DNA from: Rhodoferax sp. GW822-FHT02A01
Lineage (GTDB): Bacteria; Pseudomonadota; Gammaproteobacteria; Burkholderiales; Burkholderiaceae_C
NCBI RefSeq assembly: GCF_038784515.1
Contig: NZ_CP152376.1
Coordinates: forward strand, 2,976,001-3,040,000
Direction: 5' to 3'
DNA: 64,000 nucleotides
The position numbers were made by a program, and so were the translations under genes. Below are positions 1-8,868 of the stretch, piece after piece. The stretch's first letter is position 1. Each line of letters starts with the position of its first letter. Below the pieces are notes generated by a model. The model saw only the letters and a list, made by a program, of their open reading frames with translations, was not told where the DNA came from and did no database searches.

Positions 1-753
1 GGCTTCGTCCACCTCGATGTTCCAGTCCATGAGTGTGCGGATGGCGCGCTCATGGGCGGGGGCACTGCGTGCGGTCACCAGTGCGGTACGTATGCGCATA
101 TGTGGAATCTCGGCCTGCTGCATGCGGTGCAGCGCCACCAGCAGCGGCTTGAACGGACCGTCGGGCAGGGGTTGGGTGACCTTGTCCATCTCGTGCTTCT
201 GGAAGGCATTGAGCCCCTCGCTCTGGTACACCTGTTCGGCTTCGTCGCTGAACAGCACGGCGTCTCCGTCAAACGCAATGCGCACTTCGCCGGGATGGGC
301 GTCACTGGCGTGGGCCGAGTGGGGGTAGACCTGGGCTGCTGGCACGCCGGCAGCCAGCGCCGCGCGCACGTCGCTCAGGTGCGTGCTCAGAAAAAGGTTG
401 GCGTGCAGCGGCTTGAGATAACGCCAGGGCGCTTCGCCGCGCGTGAACGAGCAGCGGATGATGGGCAGTTCATAGTGTTGTGCGGAGCGCATCACGCGCA
501 GACCGCTGACAGGGTCATTGCGCGAAAGGATCACCACCTCCACGCGTTGCGAGGGTGTTTCGTTGAACGCCAGCAGCTTCTTCACCAGAGAGAATGCCAC
601 CCCGGGTTTGGCAGGTATGTCCAGTCGCTCGCGCTGCAGCTGCATGTAGGCGCGATCGTCACTCTGCTCGAACACCAGGTTTTCTTCTTCAAAGTCAAAC
701 AGGGCGCGGCTGGAAATTGCCACCACCAGTCGCCCGTCGAGATTGATGCCCAT
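1..753 (-). CDS. 5'-nucleotidase family protein (3' end outside window)
   Basis: This reading frame runs off the left edge of the window, so only the first 251 residues are present. I translated it by hand from the ATG at 753. The N-terminus (MGINLDGRLVVAISSRALFD) and the later stretches VVILSRNDPVSGLRV, RYLKPLHANLFLS and VRIAFDGDAVLFSDEAE match, from memory, the cytosolic 5'-nucleotidase family PF06189, which dephosphorylates nucleoside monophosphates. DFEEEN near the start and AFDGDAVLFSDE are acidic patches of the type expected for metal binding. The start follows a GAGG about 11 bases upstream, 18 bases after the ilvA stop, so the gene is probably the second one of an ilvA transcript. Substrate preference cannot be read from the sequence. 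Confidence 0.85.
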   Translation of the reverse strand, partial: MGINLDGRLVVAISSRALFDFEEENLVFEQSDDRAYMQLQRERLDIPAKPGVAFSLVKKLLAFNETPSQRVEVVILSRNDPVSGLRVMRSAQHYELPIIRCSFTRGEAPWRYLKPLHANLFLSTHLSDVRAALAAGVPAAQVYPHSAHASDAHPGEVRIAFDGDAVLFSDEAEQVYQSEGLNAFQKHEMDKVTQPLPDGPFKPLLVALHRMQQAEIPHMRIRTALVTARSAPAHERAIRTLMDWNIEVDEA

Positions 754-771
754 GGTGTTGTTTGCCTCGTT

Positions 772-2385
772 TCAACTCTGCAGGAACATGCGATAGACCG
801 GGTTGTCGGTCTCTTCCACATAGGGGTAGTCTAGCGTCTGCAGGAACTTGGCAAAGGCCTTGTTATCGGCCTGTGGCACTTGCAGCCCCACCAAGATGCG
901 GCCGTAGTCTGCGCCCTGGTTGCGGTAGTGGAACAGGCTGATGTTCCAGCCCGGGCGCATCAGGCTCAGGAACTTCATCAGCGCGCCCGGACGTTCAGGA
1001 AACACGAAGCGCAGCAGGCGCTCATCATCAGCCAGTGGCGAGTGACCTCCCACCATGTGGCGCACATGCTCTTTGGCCAGTTCATCGTGCGTCAGGTCCA
1101 GGGTTTCAAAGCCATGCTTGTTGAAATTGGCCGCAATCTTGGTGGATTCGCCCTTGCCGTGGGTGGTGAGACCAACGAACACATGTGCCTTGGCCGAGTC
1201 ACTCATGCGGTAATTGAACTCGGTCACACTGCGTGCTGTGCCAGGCAGTTCGCCAATCAGGGCGCAAAAGCGCTTGAAGCTGCCACGCTCTTCGGGGATC
1301 GTCACGGCAAATAGCGCCTCGCGCTCCTCGCCCACTTCGGCGCGCTCGGCGACAAAGCGCAGGCGGTCAAAGTTCATATTGGCGCCGCACAGGATGGCGC
1401 CGTACGTCTCGCCCTTGGTCTTGTGTCGGGCGACGTATTGCTTGATGGCAGCCACACCCATGGCACCAGCCGGCTCTACGATGCTGCGGGTATCAATGAA
1501 GATGTCCTTGATGGCTGCGCACACGGCGTCTGTGTCCACCGTGATGTATTCGTCCACCAATTCGCTGGCGATGCGGAACGTTTCTTCGCCTACCAGCTTG
1601 ACGGCTGTGCCGTCGGAGAACAGGCCCACATCGTCCAGCGTAACGCGCTTCTTTGCTTGCACCGATTGCAGCATGGCATCGGAGTCATTCATCTGTACGC
1701 CGATGACCTTGATGCGCGGGTTCACCGCCTTGATGTAATTGGCCACACCCGAGATCAGGCCGCCTCCGCCTATGGCAACGAACACCGCATCCAAACCGCT
1801 GCTGTCCTTGACGCGGTCCTTATTGCCGGCCTTGGCCGCCTTGTCTGCGCCCAGCGTCTGCACCTGGCGCAGCATTTCCATGGCGACCGTTCCCTGGCCA
1901 GCAATCACATCCGGGTCGTCAAAGGGGTGCACAAAAGTCAGGCCCTCCTTCTTCTCCAGCATCACGGCATGGCCGTAGGCATCGGAGTAGCTGTCGCCAA
2001 ACAGCACGACCTCACCACCAAAGCCGCGCACGGCATCGACCTTGACTTGTGGTGTGGTGGTTGGCATCACGATCACGGCCCTGGTGCCCAGCCTGCTGGC
2101 GCTCAGAGCCACACCTTGCGCATGGTTTCCTGCCGATGCACAAATGACGCCCTTGCTGAGCTGCTCGGAGCTGAGATGGGCCATCTTGTTGTAGGCGCCA
2201 CGCAGCTTGAAGCTGCGTACCGCCTGCTGGTCCTCGCGCTTGAGCAGCACGGTGTTGTGCAAGCGGCGGCTCAGGTTGCGCGCGGGCTCCAGTGCCGTTT
2301 CGCTGGCAACGTCGTAGACGCGCGCGGTCAGGATTTTCTTGAGGTAATCAGCCGGTGACAGGCTGGTGAGCGGGGAATGGGACAT
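772..2385 (-). CDS. ilvA: Threonine ammonia-lyase, biosynthetic
   Basis: Converts L-threonine to 2-oxobutanoate and ammonia, the committed step to isoleucine, in the cytoplasm. The 537-residue protein has the PLP-binding lysine in VRSFKLRGAYNK (K60), the glycine-rich phosphate loop VAIGGGGLISG, and a long C-terminal half with two ACT-like regulatory segments (for example ERGSFKRFCALIGELPG and ERPGALMKFLSLMRPGWNIS). That length and layout fit the isoleucine-inhibited biosynthetic enzyme rather than the short catabolic one. The frame stays open to 2457, but the ATG at 2385 has an AGGAG about 10 bases upstream and begins the protein where homologues begin, so the extension is rejected. An unusual lysine-rich stretch (KAGNKDRVKDSS) interrupts the catalytic domain. 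It diverges from the OsmC gene at 2460. Confidence 0.95.
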   Translation of the reverse strand: MSHSPLTSLSPADYLKKILTARVYDVASETALEPARNLSRRLHNTVLLKREDQQAVRSFKLRGAYNKMAHLSSEQLSKGVICASAGNHAQGVALSASRLGTRAVIVMPTTTPQVKVDAVRGFGGEVVLFGDSYSDAYGHAVMLEKKEGLTFVHPFDDPDVIAGQGTVAMEMLRQVQTLGADKAAKAGNKDRVKDSSGLDAVFVAIGGGGLISGVANYIKAVNPRIKVIGVQMNDSDAMLQSVQAKKRVTLDDVGLFSDGTAVKLVGEETFRIASELVDEYITVDTDAVCAAIKDIFIDTRSIVEPAGAMGVAAIKQYVARHKTKGETYGAILCGANMNFDRLRFVAERAEVGEEREALFAVTIPEERGSFKRFCALIGELPGTARSVTEFNYRMSDSAKAHVFVGLTTHGKGESTKIAANFNKHGFETLDLTHDELAKEHVRHMVGGHSPLADDERLLRFVFPERPGALMKFLSLMRPGWNISLFHYRNQGADYGRILVGLQVPQADNKAFAKFLQTLDYPYVEETDNPVYRMFLQS

Positions 2386-2459
2386 CGTGGGTAAACTCCT
2401 GTACCCATTATAGGCACGGAAATTTTGCTCCGCGCGGGGCAATTTGAAAGGAACCATTC

Positions 2460-2909
2460 ATGGAATGCACAGTAAGTTGGACAGGGGCTTTGGCAACGCG
2501 CTCGGGCATGGGTTTTGTCGCGGAAACCGGTAGTGGCCACACCATCGTGATGGATGGCGCACCTGATCCTGTCAAGCCGGAGAATGGCGGCCAGAATCTG
2601 GCGCCTCGCCCGATGGAGACCGTGCTGGCGGGCACGGGTGGTTGCACGGCTTATGACGTGGTACTCATCCTCAAGCGTGGTCGACACAATGTGCAGGGCT
2701 GCAGCGTCAAACTGACGTCAGAACGTGCCGAAGTGGATCCCAAGGTATTCACCAAGATCCACATGCACTTCACCGTCAGTGGAAAAGGTCTGCCCGCCGC
2801 TGCCGTGGAGCGTGCCATCGCCATGAGCCATGAAAAGTATTGCTCGGCCAGCATCATGCTGGCCAAGACTGCTGCAATCACCACCAGCTTCGAATTGGTG
2901 GAGGTTTGA
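2460..2909 (+). CDS. OsmC family protein
   Basis: A 149-residue protein of the OsmC/Ohr superfamily, small cytoplasmic thiol peroxidases that reduce organic hydroperoxides. The two family cysteines are present: C62 in GGCTAYDV and C128 in EKYCSAS. The sequence is closer to the YhfA-like branch of OsmC than to Ohr, so peroxidase activity is likely by family but the physiological substrate is unknown. An AAAGGA lies just before the ATG. It is divergent from ilvA with only 74 bases between the start codons, which must hold both promoters, and it converges with coq7, the two stop codons being 12 bases apart. Confidence 0.88.
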   Translation: MECTVSWTGALATRSGMGFVAETGSGHTIVMDGAPDPVKPENGGQNLAPRPMETVLAGTGGCTAYDVVLILKRGRHNVQGCSVKLTSERAEVDPKVFTKIHMHFTVSGKGLPAAAVERAIAMSHEKYCSASIMLAKTAAITTSFELVEV

Positions 2910-2921
2910 CCTCTTGCTAAA

Positions 2922-3539
2922 TCAGATGCGCGCGGCGACCGTGGTCATGACTTTGGCTGCCGAGCGCATCATTTGCTTGGCAAGCCAAGGCAACTCAACG
3001 GCACCAGCAGCCTGAGCCTGCTGCGCGTGGCGCAGCTCGTCATCGGCCATTTGGGCGACGATGGCGCGTGACGCGTGGTCACCGGCGGGCAGCGCTTCCA
3101 GGTGGCTTTGCAAGTGTGCCCCTACCTGTTGTTCGGTTTCCACCACGAAACCCAGGCTGATCGGGTCACCCAAGCGCCCAGCCAGCAAACCCAATCCGAA
3201 TGCACCTGCGTACCACAGTGGGTTGAGTACCGAAGGTCGCGAGCCCAGCTCCTGCAGGCGCTCGGCAGTCCAGGCCAGGTGGTCAACTTCCTCGGCACTG
3301 GCCTTGTTGAAGTGCTGGCGCAGATCTGGATTGGAAGTTGACAGCGCCTGCGCTGTGTAAAGCGCCTGTGCACAAATTTCTCCGACGTGATTCACGCGCA
3401 TCAACCCGGCGGCCTTGCGGCGCTCCGCGTCATTCAATTCGGACGGCCCTTCTGGCAAGGTTTCGCACGATGCGCTGGCGCGGGGTTTGGCAAAGAGGGT
3501 GCGTAGCGCTGAGTCGGCAGCAATAAACAGAGTGTCCAT
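2922..3539 (-). CDS. coq7: 2-nonaprenyl-3-methyl-6-methoxy-1,4-benzoquinol hydroxylase (Coq7)
   Basis: Catalyses a late ring hydroxylation in ubiquinone biosynthesis at the inner membrane. The 205-residue protein carries the diiron carboxylate ligands of the Coq7 family in order: [38 protein letters not shown] and [12 protein letters not shown]. The ORF is open to 3710, but the ATG at 3539 is chosen because it is preceded by AAAGG, starts the protein at the usual family N-terminus ([14 protein letters not shown]), and leaves the upstream DNA free for the divergent porin promoter. Presence of coq7 fits an aerobic, ubiquinone-using betaproteobacterium. Confidence 0.93.
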   Translation of the reverse strand: MDTLFIAADSALRTLFAKPRASASCETLPEGPSELNDAERRKAAGLMRVNHVGEICAQALYTAQALSTSNPDLRQHFNKASAEEVDHLAWTAERLQELGSRPSVLNPLWYAGAFGLGLLAGRLGDPISLGFVVETEQQVGAHLQSHLEALPAGDHASRAIVAQMADDELRHAQQAQAAGAVELPWLAKQMMRSAAKVMTTVAARI

Positions 3540-3780
3540 AGTTTTACCTTTACGCAGGTTGCCGATAAGTGTATTAGAAGTTGCGTTGCGGCGCAGCAAT
3601 GAGCCTTGGGTTATGCAATGTTGCACCTCAACAACGAATGCGGCTTGGCGCAGCATTAATTGGTTACTTTCCTTTGCCAAAGCTTTCCCGGTCTGGTGCA
3701 ATACATGCAACTTCCTTGATTTAGGAGGTTGGCCCGGGGTTCCACCTGGAGCCCTTTGTTTAACCTTGGAGAATTTCTAC

Positions 3781-4785
3781 ATGAAAAAGACTCTCGTTGC
3801 ACTGGCAGTTCTGGCTGCTTCTGGCGCTTCTTTCGCACAAGTTACCATTTCTGGTGACGTTGAATGGGGCTGGGCTGGCTCCCACAATGGCGCGACCAAG
3901 TCCGACGCTTCCGGTTTCGGCGTCGACACCAACGAACTGTACATTGACGCAGTGGAAGACCTGGGTGGCGGCATGAAGATTGCTGCACACATGGGCCTGA
4001 TCGGTCTTGGCCGTAACGGTGAATCCGCTGGTAACAGCAATGTGCAAGGCGAAAACACCACTCTGTCCCTGACCGGTGGTTTCGGTAAGTTTGACATGCA
4101 AACTACCCGTAACAGCGACTACATGTGCGTGATGTCTGCTCAAGGTGCTGCACCTTGCTTCGACGGCAACGTATGGGGTGCCCGTTCTTACCGCGACCAA
4201 GTGGTTTACACATCGCCTGACCTGATCCCTGGCTTGAAAGCTCAGTTCTACTGGGGTGAACCCAATTTCCAAACTAACGCAGCTAACGACGCAGGTATGG
4301 GAACTGGTCAAACCGGTAACACTCTGCAGCGCAAGACTATCATCAGCGCTATCTACTCCTCCGGTGCTCTGAACGCGAACGTGGGCTTCATCTCTCAAGA
4401 CAACCGTTCCGGCCTGGCAGCTGGTACCAGCGGCACCACTGGTGCCCGCGTTGGTGCTAACTACAACTTCGGCATGGCCGTTGTTGGTGGCGCTTACGAG
4501 TCTGATTCCTACGAAAACGGTACTTCCAACGATACCATGCTGAACGTGAACGTTCCTGTCGGTGCTTTCACCGTTGGTCTGGACTGGGGTCAGCACAAGG
4601 ATAGCGGTCGTCTGAACGTTATCGACGGCACCATCAGCGGCTGGGGTGTTGGTGCTCGCTATGCTCTGAGCAAGTCTACCGCCATCTGGTGGCAGTACAA
4701 GTCTTACGACGCAAGCGCTGCTGCACAAGCTGCCGGTTCCGACAAAAACACTTACAACGAAATCGCCATCGCCAAGTCCTTCTAA
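3781..4785 (+). CDS. Gram-negative porin (Omp32-like outer membrane protein)
   Basis: A 334-residue outer membrane beta-barrel for passive diffusion of small solutes. The N-terminal signal peptide is clear (MKKTLVALAVLAASGASFA, cleavage before QVTISG). The mature part is glycine- and aromatic-rich with alternating hydrophobic residues, and the chain ends in phenylalanine (AIAKSF), the outer membrane assembly signal. It resembles the Omp32-type porins of Comamonadaceae (Gram-negative porin family 4). The internal ATG at 3781 is the start because it has a TTGGAGAA ribosome site and opens directly on the signal peptide. The 240-base upstream region and a strong terminator suggest a highly expressed single-gene unit. 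Codon use is visibly biased (for example many GGT, CGT and AAC codons), as in abundant proteins. Confidence 0.93.
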   Translation: MKKTLVALAVLAASGASFAQVTISGDVEWGWAGSHNGATKSDASGFGVDTNELYIDAVEDLGGGMKIAAHMGLIGLGRNGESAGNSNVQGENTTLSLTGGFGKFDMQTTRNSDYMCVMSAQGAAPCFDGNVWGARSYRDQVVYTSPDLIPGLKAQFYWGEPNFQTNAANDAGMGTGQTGNTLQRKTIISAIYSSGALNANVGFISQDNRSGLAAGTSGTTGARVGANYNFGMAVVGGAYESDSYENGTSNDTMLNVNVPVGAFTVGLDWGQHKDSGRLNVIDGTISGWGVGARYALSKSTAIWWQYKSYDASAAAQAAGSDKNTYNEIAIAKSF

Positions 4786-4824
4786 TTTGACGCTGGCGTA
4801 AGTCAGCTTTGAATTCGATTGAAT

Positions 4825-4860
4825 AAAAGCCCCGCTGTGGAAACACAGCGGGGCTTTTTT
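4825..4860 (+). terminator. Rho-independent terminator of the porin gene
   Basis: A perfect 15-bp stem (AAAAGCCCCGCTGTG with its complement) closes a GAAA loop and runs into a T tract, 40 bases after the porin stop codon. Confidence 0.93.
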
Positions 4861-5067
4861 GTTAGGTGAAAAGCTCAGCATTGTGGTGGTCGTTCGGACG
4901 TTGCCGCTACTTACGTCCTCCTCTCTCACCAAGTAATAGTGCCTGTCGGCATGTCGATTTGACGGCAGCACTGCCCCAGTTTGCCATTCAGCTTGGAGAT
5001 CGCATCTCCGCAAACTGATGTCCGCCCTGTTTACACGAAATTCCGGACACACCCCGATCAGTGAAAT

Positions 5068-5199
5068 ATGAGTGTCCGCCTGCGCGCTTACACTGCGGTC
5101 AGTGAGGCCAAGGCCAACGTGGCGCAATACATCACTGGTACAACCATGAAACGGGTTCATTCCAGCATGGAGGACAGGCCGCCAGAGCAAGCTAATTAG
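5068..5199 (+). pseudogene. Candidate remnant of an IS3-family transposase C-terminus
   Basis: A 43-codon frame ends at TAG 5197-5199. Its last part reads AVSEAKANVAQYITG, then MKRVHSSMEDRPPEQ, which resembles the C-terminal pattern of IS3-family OrfB transposases, where a helix ending in a YI motif is followed by a tract like the R-x-HSS-x(4)-PPE seen here. The catalytic DDE residues would lie upstream and are absent. About 20 bases upstream, at 5029-5055, is a sequence reading GTTTACACGAAATTCCGGAC and onward that looks like an IS end, with TGTCCGCC repeated directly at 5019 and 5073. This is recognition by eye without a database search. Confidence 0.4.
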
Positions 5200-5256
5200 G
5201 AATGAATGACCAAGATAGCCCAGTCTGCAATAAATGAAAACCCCAGATGCCCTCGC

Positions 5257-5284
5257 GTTGACCACCGCTTTTCCCGTGGTCAAC
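5257..5284. repeat. Perfect 9-bp inverted repeat
   Basis: GTTGACCAC and GTGGTCAAC are separated by 10 bases. There is no T tract on either side, so it is not a standard terminator. It could be an operator or part of a mobile element scar. Confidence 0.5.
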
Positions 5285-5454
5285 ATCGCATAAATTCAAC
5301 CCGCCCTTATTCTCTTTATCTCTCGGTGGGAAACTGTTCAGGCAAGCGGAGCCACTACTTTCGGTACGCGTTTACAACTGTTTACCCAAGAGATCTTTGG
5401 GCGTTTAGGCGAGCTTAATATGTAAGCTCCGAAAACCAATGAACATCTTTGCAA

Positions 5455-6303
5455 CTAGGCGTAGCGCTTGCTGCGCAGGTTGTGCTTCATTTCGCGCAGC
5501 AGTGGCTGCAATTTGCCGCCACCAATGCGCAACGCTAGGCAAGTAGCCAGGATGTCGATGATCATGAGGTGCAGAAGGCGTGAGACCATGGGGCTGTACT
5601 TGTCAAAGCCTTCAGGGTGATCGGCGCTCAGGTGGATGTGGCCGGCGCTGGCCAGAGGTGAGCCGGTGGCAGTGATGACAATAGTGGTCGCACCGTTCTT
5701 GCGCGCAATGTCACAAGCATCCATCAGATCACGCGTACGCCCAGAGTTACTGATGACGACAACACAGTCGCCTGCAGACAGGATGGAAGCACTCATGACT
5801 TGCATGTGCCCGTCGCTATAGGCCGTTGTATTGATGCCCAGGCGAAAGAATTTGTGCTGCGCATCCTGCGCCACGATGCCGGAATTGCCCACTCCAAAAA
5901 ACTGGATTTGTCTTCCAGAGTTGTAGCTTTCGAGCAGTGCGTTGACCGCCTTTTCGATGGCCATGCTGCTTGCGTCATTGCGGTATTTCAGGAAAGCAGC
6001 CACCGTGTTGTCGATGACCTTCACCATGACATCACTGGTCTTGTCATCGACATCCACGCTGCGATGGATGAAGGGGACACCTTCATTCACGGTGCCGGCC
6101 AACTTGAGCTTGAAATCCGATAGGCCGTCATAGCCCACGCTGCGACAGAATCGCACGACGGTGGGCTTGCTTACGTGAGCCCGGTCCGCCAGTTCACTGA
6201 CAGGCAGCTTGGCAAATACCCGCGGGTCCGCCAGGCAGAGCTTGCCAACCCGCTGTTCGGCGGGAGCCAGCGAAGGCAATGAGGCTTTGATGCGTTCGAG
6301 CAT
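5455..6303 (-). CDS. hexR: HexR-type transcriptional regulator (RpiR family)
   Basis: A 282-residue regulator with an N-terminal RpiR helix-turn-helix (about residues 1-75, with ELADRAHVSKPTVVRFCRSVG as the recognition region) and a C-terminal SIS sugar-phosphate-binding domain (about 125-255, with FFGVGNSGIVAQDAQHKF and VVISNSGRTRDLMDA). HexR proteins repress glucose catabolic genes and are released by 2-keto-3-deoxy-6-phosphogluconate. The assignment to HexR rather than another RpiR member rests on its place directly after zwf on the same strand, with 12 bases between the genes, which is the classic arrangement. A candidate operator lies in the zwf-tal intergenic region, so it probably controls its own operon. 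Confidence 0.9.
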   Translation of the reverse strand: MLERIKASLPSLAPAEQRVGKLCLADPRVFAKLPVSELADRAHVSKPTVVRFCRSVGYDGLSDFKLKLAGTVNEGVPFIHRSVDVDDKTSDVMVKVIDNTVAAFLKYRNDASSMAIEKAVNALLESYNSGRQIQFFGVGNSGIVAQDAQHKFFRLGINTTAYSDGHMQVMSASILSAGDCVVVISNSGRTRDLMDACDIARKNGATTIVITATGSPLASAGHIHLSADHPEGFDKYSPMVSRLLHLMIIDILATCLALRIGGGKLQPLLREMKHNLRSKRYA

Positions 6304-6315
6304 GGTGCTCTCCAG

Positions 6316-7782
6316 TTAGGATTCTTCACTCCAGCAAAAGCCGTCGCGGGCGATCATGGCGCTGGACGCACTCGGCCCCCAGGTTCCGGCTGAGTACATG
6401 CGTGGTCCTTGCGGGTCATTGGCCCAGTAGTCGATCATGGGCTCCACCCAGCGCCATGCCTCTTCCTGTTCATCACTGCGCACGAACAGATTCAGACGGC
6501 CATCGATGACATCGAGCAAAAGGCGTTCATACGCACCCACACGCTCAGAGCCAAAGCGCTTGTCGAAGTCCAAATCCAGTTGAACGGGCGCTAGCGTCTG
6601 TGCTGCGGCACCTTTGACACTGCGGCTGGCCTGGCCCTGCGCCAGCAGGTGCAATTCCAGACCATCCTTGGGCTGCAGATGGATGACCAGCTTGTTGGCC
6701 ACATTGATGTTGGAGTTGAAGATGGCGTGGGGCGTGGCGCGGAAATTGATGACGATGCTGCCCTCGCGTCCGGCAAGGCGCTTGCCGGTGCGGATATAGA
6801 AGGGGACTCCGGCCCAGCGCCAATTCGAAATCTCAGCGCGCAAGGCGACAAAGGTCTCGGTATTGCTGTTGGGGTTCACACCCGTTTCTTCGCGGTAACC
6901 AAGAACCTTGCTGCCACCGCTGGTGCCTGCAGTGTATTGACCTCGTATCACGTCATGCGTGAGTGCCTCTTTGGTCCATGGCTTGAGAGAGCGCAGTACC
7001 TTGAGTTTTTCATCACGGATAGCGTCGGCATGCGAATTGATTGGCGGTTCCATGGCAATGGCGCAAAGCAATTGCAGCGCATGGTTTTGCACCATGTCGC
7101 GCAACGCACCGGTGTTTTCGTAAAAGGCGCCACGGCTCTCCACGCCCAGATCTTCGGCAATGCTGATCTGGATATTGGCGATGTGCTCGCGCCGCCAGAG
7201 CGGCTCGAACAATGCGTTGCCAAATCGCAGTGCAAACAGGTTCTGCACAGCAGGCTTGCCCAGATAGTGGTCTATGCGAAAGACTTGATTTTCTGCAAAG
7301 TACTGACGCACTGTGCTGTTGATGGTGCGGTTGGACGCAAGGTCGTGGCCCAATGGCTTTTCCAGCACGACGCGCGTCTTTACAGTATTCAGTCCGGTTG
7401 CGGCCAACTGTTCGCACACCGTGGTAAACAGCGCCGGCGCGGTTGCCACGTACATGACAACCGTGTCTGCATTGCGTTCATTCAGGGTATTGGCAAGCGT
7501 GACGTAATCATCAGGCTTGGACAAGTCCATCTTGACGTATTCGAGAATGGCTGCAAAACGACCAAATTCCTCTGCACTGGGGCGTTTGGCCAAATCCACA
7601 TTGTCAAAACGCGATTGCATCAGCGCGCGGTACTTGGCAGTGCCCATGTCTTCACGGCCTACGCCAATGATGCGTCCACCTTCCGGTAGTGTGCCATGGC
7701 GAAATGCCTGAAACAAAGCCGGCATCAACTTGCGCCAAGCAAGGTCACCGGTGCCGCCAAACATGACAAGATCAAAGCTCAT
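6316..7782 (-). CDS. zwf: Glucose-6-phosphate 1-dehydrogenase
   Basis: Oxidises glucose 6-phosphate to 6-phosphogluconolactone with NAD(P)+, the entry to the Entner-Doudoroff and oxidative pentose phosphate routes. The 488-residue length is typical. The N-terminal nucleotide-binding motif is FGGTGDLAWRKLMPAL, and the substrate signature RIDHYLGKPAVQNL contains H172 and K176. The dimerisation and catalytic region continues with NHALQLL and WAGVPFYIRTGKRL. No convincing Shine-Dalgarno sequence precedes the ATG, and the left arm of an inverted repeat begins only 6 bases upstream of it. It forms an operon with hexR. Confidence 0.95.
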   Translation of the reverse strand: MSFDLVMFGGTGDLAWRKLMPALFQAFRHGTLPEGGRIIGVGREDMGTAKYRALMQSRFDNVDLAKRPSAEEFGRFAAILEYVKMDLSKPDDYVTLANTLNERNADTVVMYVATAPALFTTVCEQLAATGLNTVKTRVVLEKPLGHDLASNRTINSTVRQYFAENQVFRIDHYLGKPAVQNLFALRFGNALFEPLWRREHIANIQISIAEDLGVESRGAFYENTGALRDMVQNHALQLLCAIAMEPPINSHADAIRDEKLKVLRSLKPWTKEALTHDVIRGQYTAGTSGGSKVLGYREETGVNPNSNTETFVALRAEISNWRWAGVPFYIRTGKRLAGREGSIVINFRATPHAIFNSNINVANKLVIHLQPKDGLELHLLAQGQASRSVKGAAAQTLAPVQLDLDFDKRFGSERVGAYERLLLDVIDGRLNLFVRSDEQEEAWRWVEPMIDYWANDPQGPRMYSAGTWGPSASSAMIARDGFCWSEES

Positions 7783-7787
7783 GATTA

Positions 7788-7823
7788 AAAGTTACATAAA
7801 TATTGACGTTGTAATGTAACTTT
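7788..7823. promoter_or_regulatory. Candidate HexR operator between zwf and tal
   Basis: AAAGTTACAT (7788-7797) and ATGTAACTTT (7814-7823) form a perfect 10-bp inverted repeat with a 16-base spacer, in the 88-base region from which zwf and tal are divergently transcribed. The right side contains TTGTAATGTAAC, similar to half of the TGTAAT-type HexR boxes known from gammaproteobacteria. Binding by HexR is inferred from position and symmetry. Confidence 0.6.
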
Positions 7824-7870
7824 GTTTCATTGATAATTCAAGTGACTTTTTATTCTGCGATAACTGCACC

Positions 7871-8818
7871 ATGAACCAACTCGAAGCCCTTAAACAATGG
7901 ACAACCGTGGTCGCCGATACAGGCGACTTCAAGCAATTGGACGCGTTCAAACCCCAGGATGCCACGACCAATCCATCGCTGATTCTCAAGTCGGTGCAAA
8001 AAGCCGAATATGCCCCTTTGCTGAAGGACACGGTGAACCAGTACCGTGGTCGCCCGCTCGATGAAATTGTGGACCGTCTTCTGGTGCGCTTTGGCTGCGA
8101 GATCCTCTCGATCATTCCGGGCCGTGTTTCCACTGAAGTGGATGCGCGTCTGAGCTTTGACACCAGCGCCACGGTGGCACGCGGCGAGCGTCTGATCGAG
8201 CTGTATCAGGCCCAGGGCATCCATGTGGATCGCGTGCTGATCAAGGTCGCATCAACTTGGGAAGGCATTCAGGCAGCAGAGCAGCTGGAACGCAAAGGCA
8301 TTCACACCAACCTTACCTTGCTGTTTTCGTTCTGCCAGGCAGTAGCTTGCGCGCAGGCCAAAGTGCAGCTGATTTCTCCCTTTGTTGGCCGTATCTACGA
8401 CTGGTACAAGAAGTCGGCTGGCGCTGCATGGGTGGAATCCGAAAAGGCTGGCGCAAACGATCCCGGTGTGCAGTCCGTCAAGCAGATCTACAACTATTAC
8501 AAGAAGTTTGGCATCGCAACTGAAGTCATGGGTGCAAGCTTTCGCAACGTGGGCCAGATCACTGCTCTTGCCGGCTGCGATCTGCTGACCATCAGCCCCG
8601 ATCTGCTTGCCGCACTAGCCGCCGACAACAGCCCCATTGAGCGCGCCTTGGACGCCAACAAGGCAGCAACCCTGGACATGGAACATGTGCACCTGGACGA
8701 AGCCGGCTTTCGCTTTGCGCTGAATGAAGACGCCATGGCGACCGAAAAGCTGGCCGAAGGCATTCGTGCATTCTGCGTGGATGCGGTCAAACTCGAGAAG
8801 CTGTTGCTAGCGGCTTGA
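7871..8818 (+). CDS. tal: Transaldolase
   Basis: Transfers a dihydroxyacetone unit between sugar phosphates in the non-oxidative pentose phosphate pathway. The 315-residue protein is of the classical TalB length. The Schiff-base lysine is K125 in [11 protein letters not shown], and other family motifs are DATTNPSL near residue 35 and [15 protein letters not shown]. It begins [19 protein letters not shown], as TalB-type proteins do. The start has no clear Shine-Dalgarno sequence. It diverges from zwf over a short region with a perfect inverted repeat and is followed after 50 bases by pgi, so it probably belongs to a sugar metabolism transcript under the same regulator. Confidence 0.95.
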   Translation: MNQLEALKQWTTVVADTGDFKQLDAFKPQDATTNPSLILKSVQKAEYAPLLKDTVNQYRGRPLDEIVDRLLVRFGCEILSIIPGRVSTEVDARLSFDTSATVARGERLIELYQAQGIHVDRVLIKVASTWEGIQAAEQLERKGIHTNLTLLFSFCQAVACAQAKVQLISPFVGRIYDWYKKSAGAAWVESEKAGANDPGVQSVKQIYNYYKKFGIATEVMGASFRNVGQITALAGCDLLTISPDLLAALAADNSPIERALDANKAATLDMEHVHLDEAGFRFALNEDAMATEKLAEGIRAFCVDAVKLEKLLLAA

Positions 8819-8868
8819 ACACGCGACTGATACTGTCTTTCCAATTTTCCACTTAGAAGAACCACACC

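Larger units (their letters stand above)
4861..5454. other. Long intergenic region without an intact gene
   Basis: About 590 bases between the porin terminator and the hexR stop. No open frame here looks like a real protein. It does contain a candidate decayed transposase tail (5068-5199), an insertion-sequence-like end (about 5019-5055), a perfect inverted repeat (5257-5284) and a small perfect hairpin at 5411-5429 (GAGCTTA, 5-base loop, TAAGCTC) just downstream of hexR. Together these suggest a scar of past insertion. Confidence 0.6.

Noticed and set aside
2386..2457. N-terminal extension of IlvA
   Set aside because: The internal ATG at 2385 has the ribosome site and matches the family start; the extension would cover the promoter shared with OsmC.
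3760..5286. 508-residue minus-strand frame over the porin
   Set aside because: It is the complement of a highly biased porin gene; it has no recognisable domain or ribosome site.
5206..5418. 70-residue frame in the porin-hexR gap
   Set aside because: No ribosome site, no recognisable pattern, and it runs through the inverted repeat.
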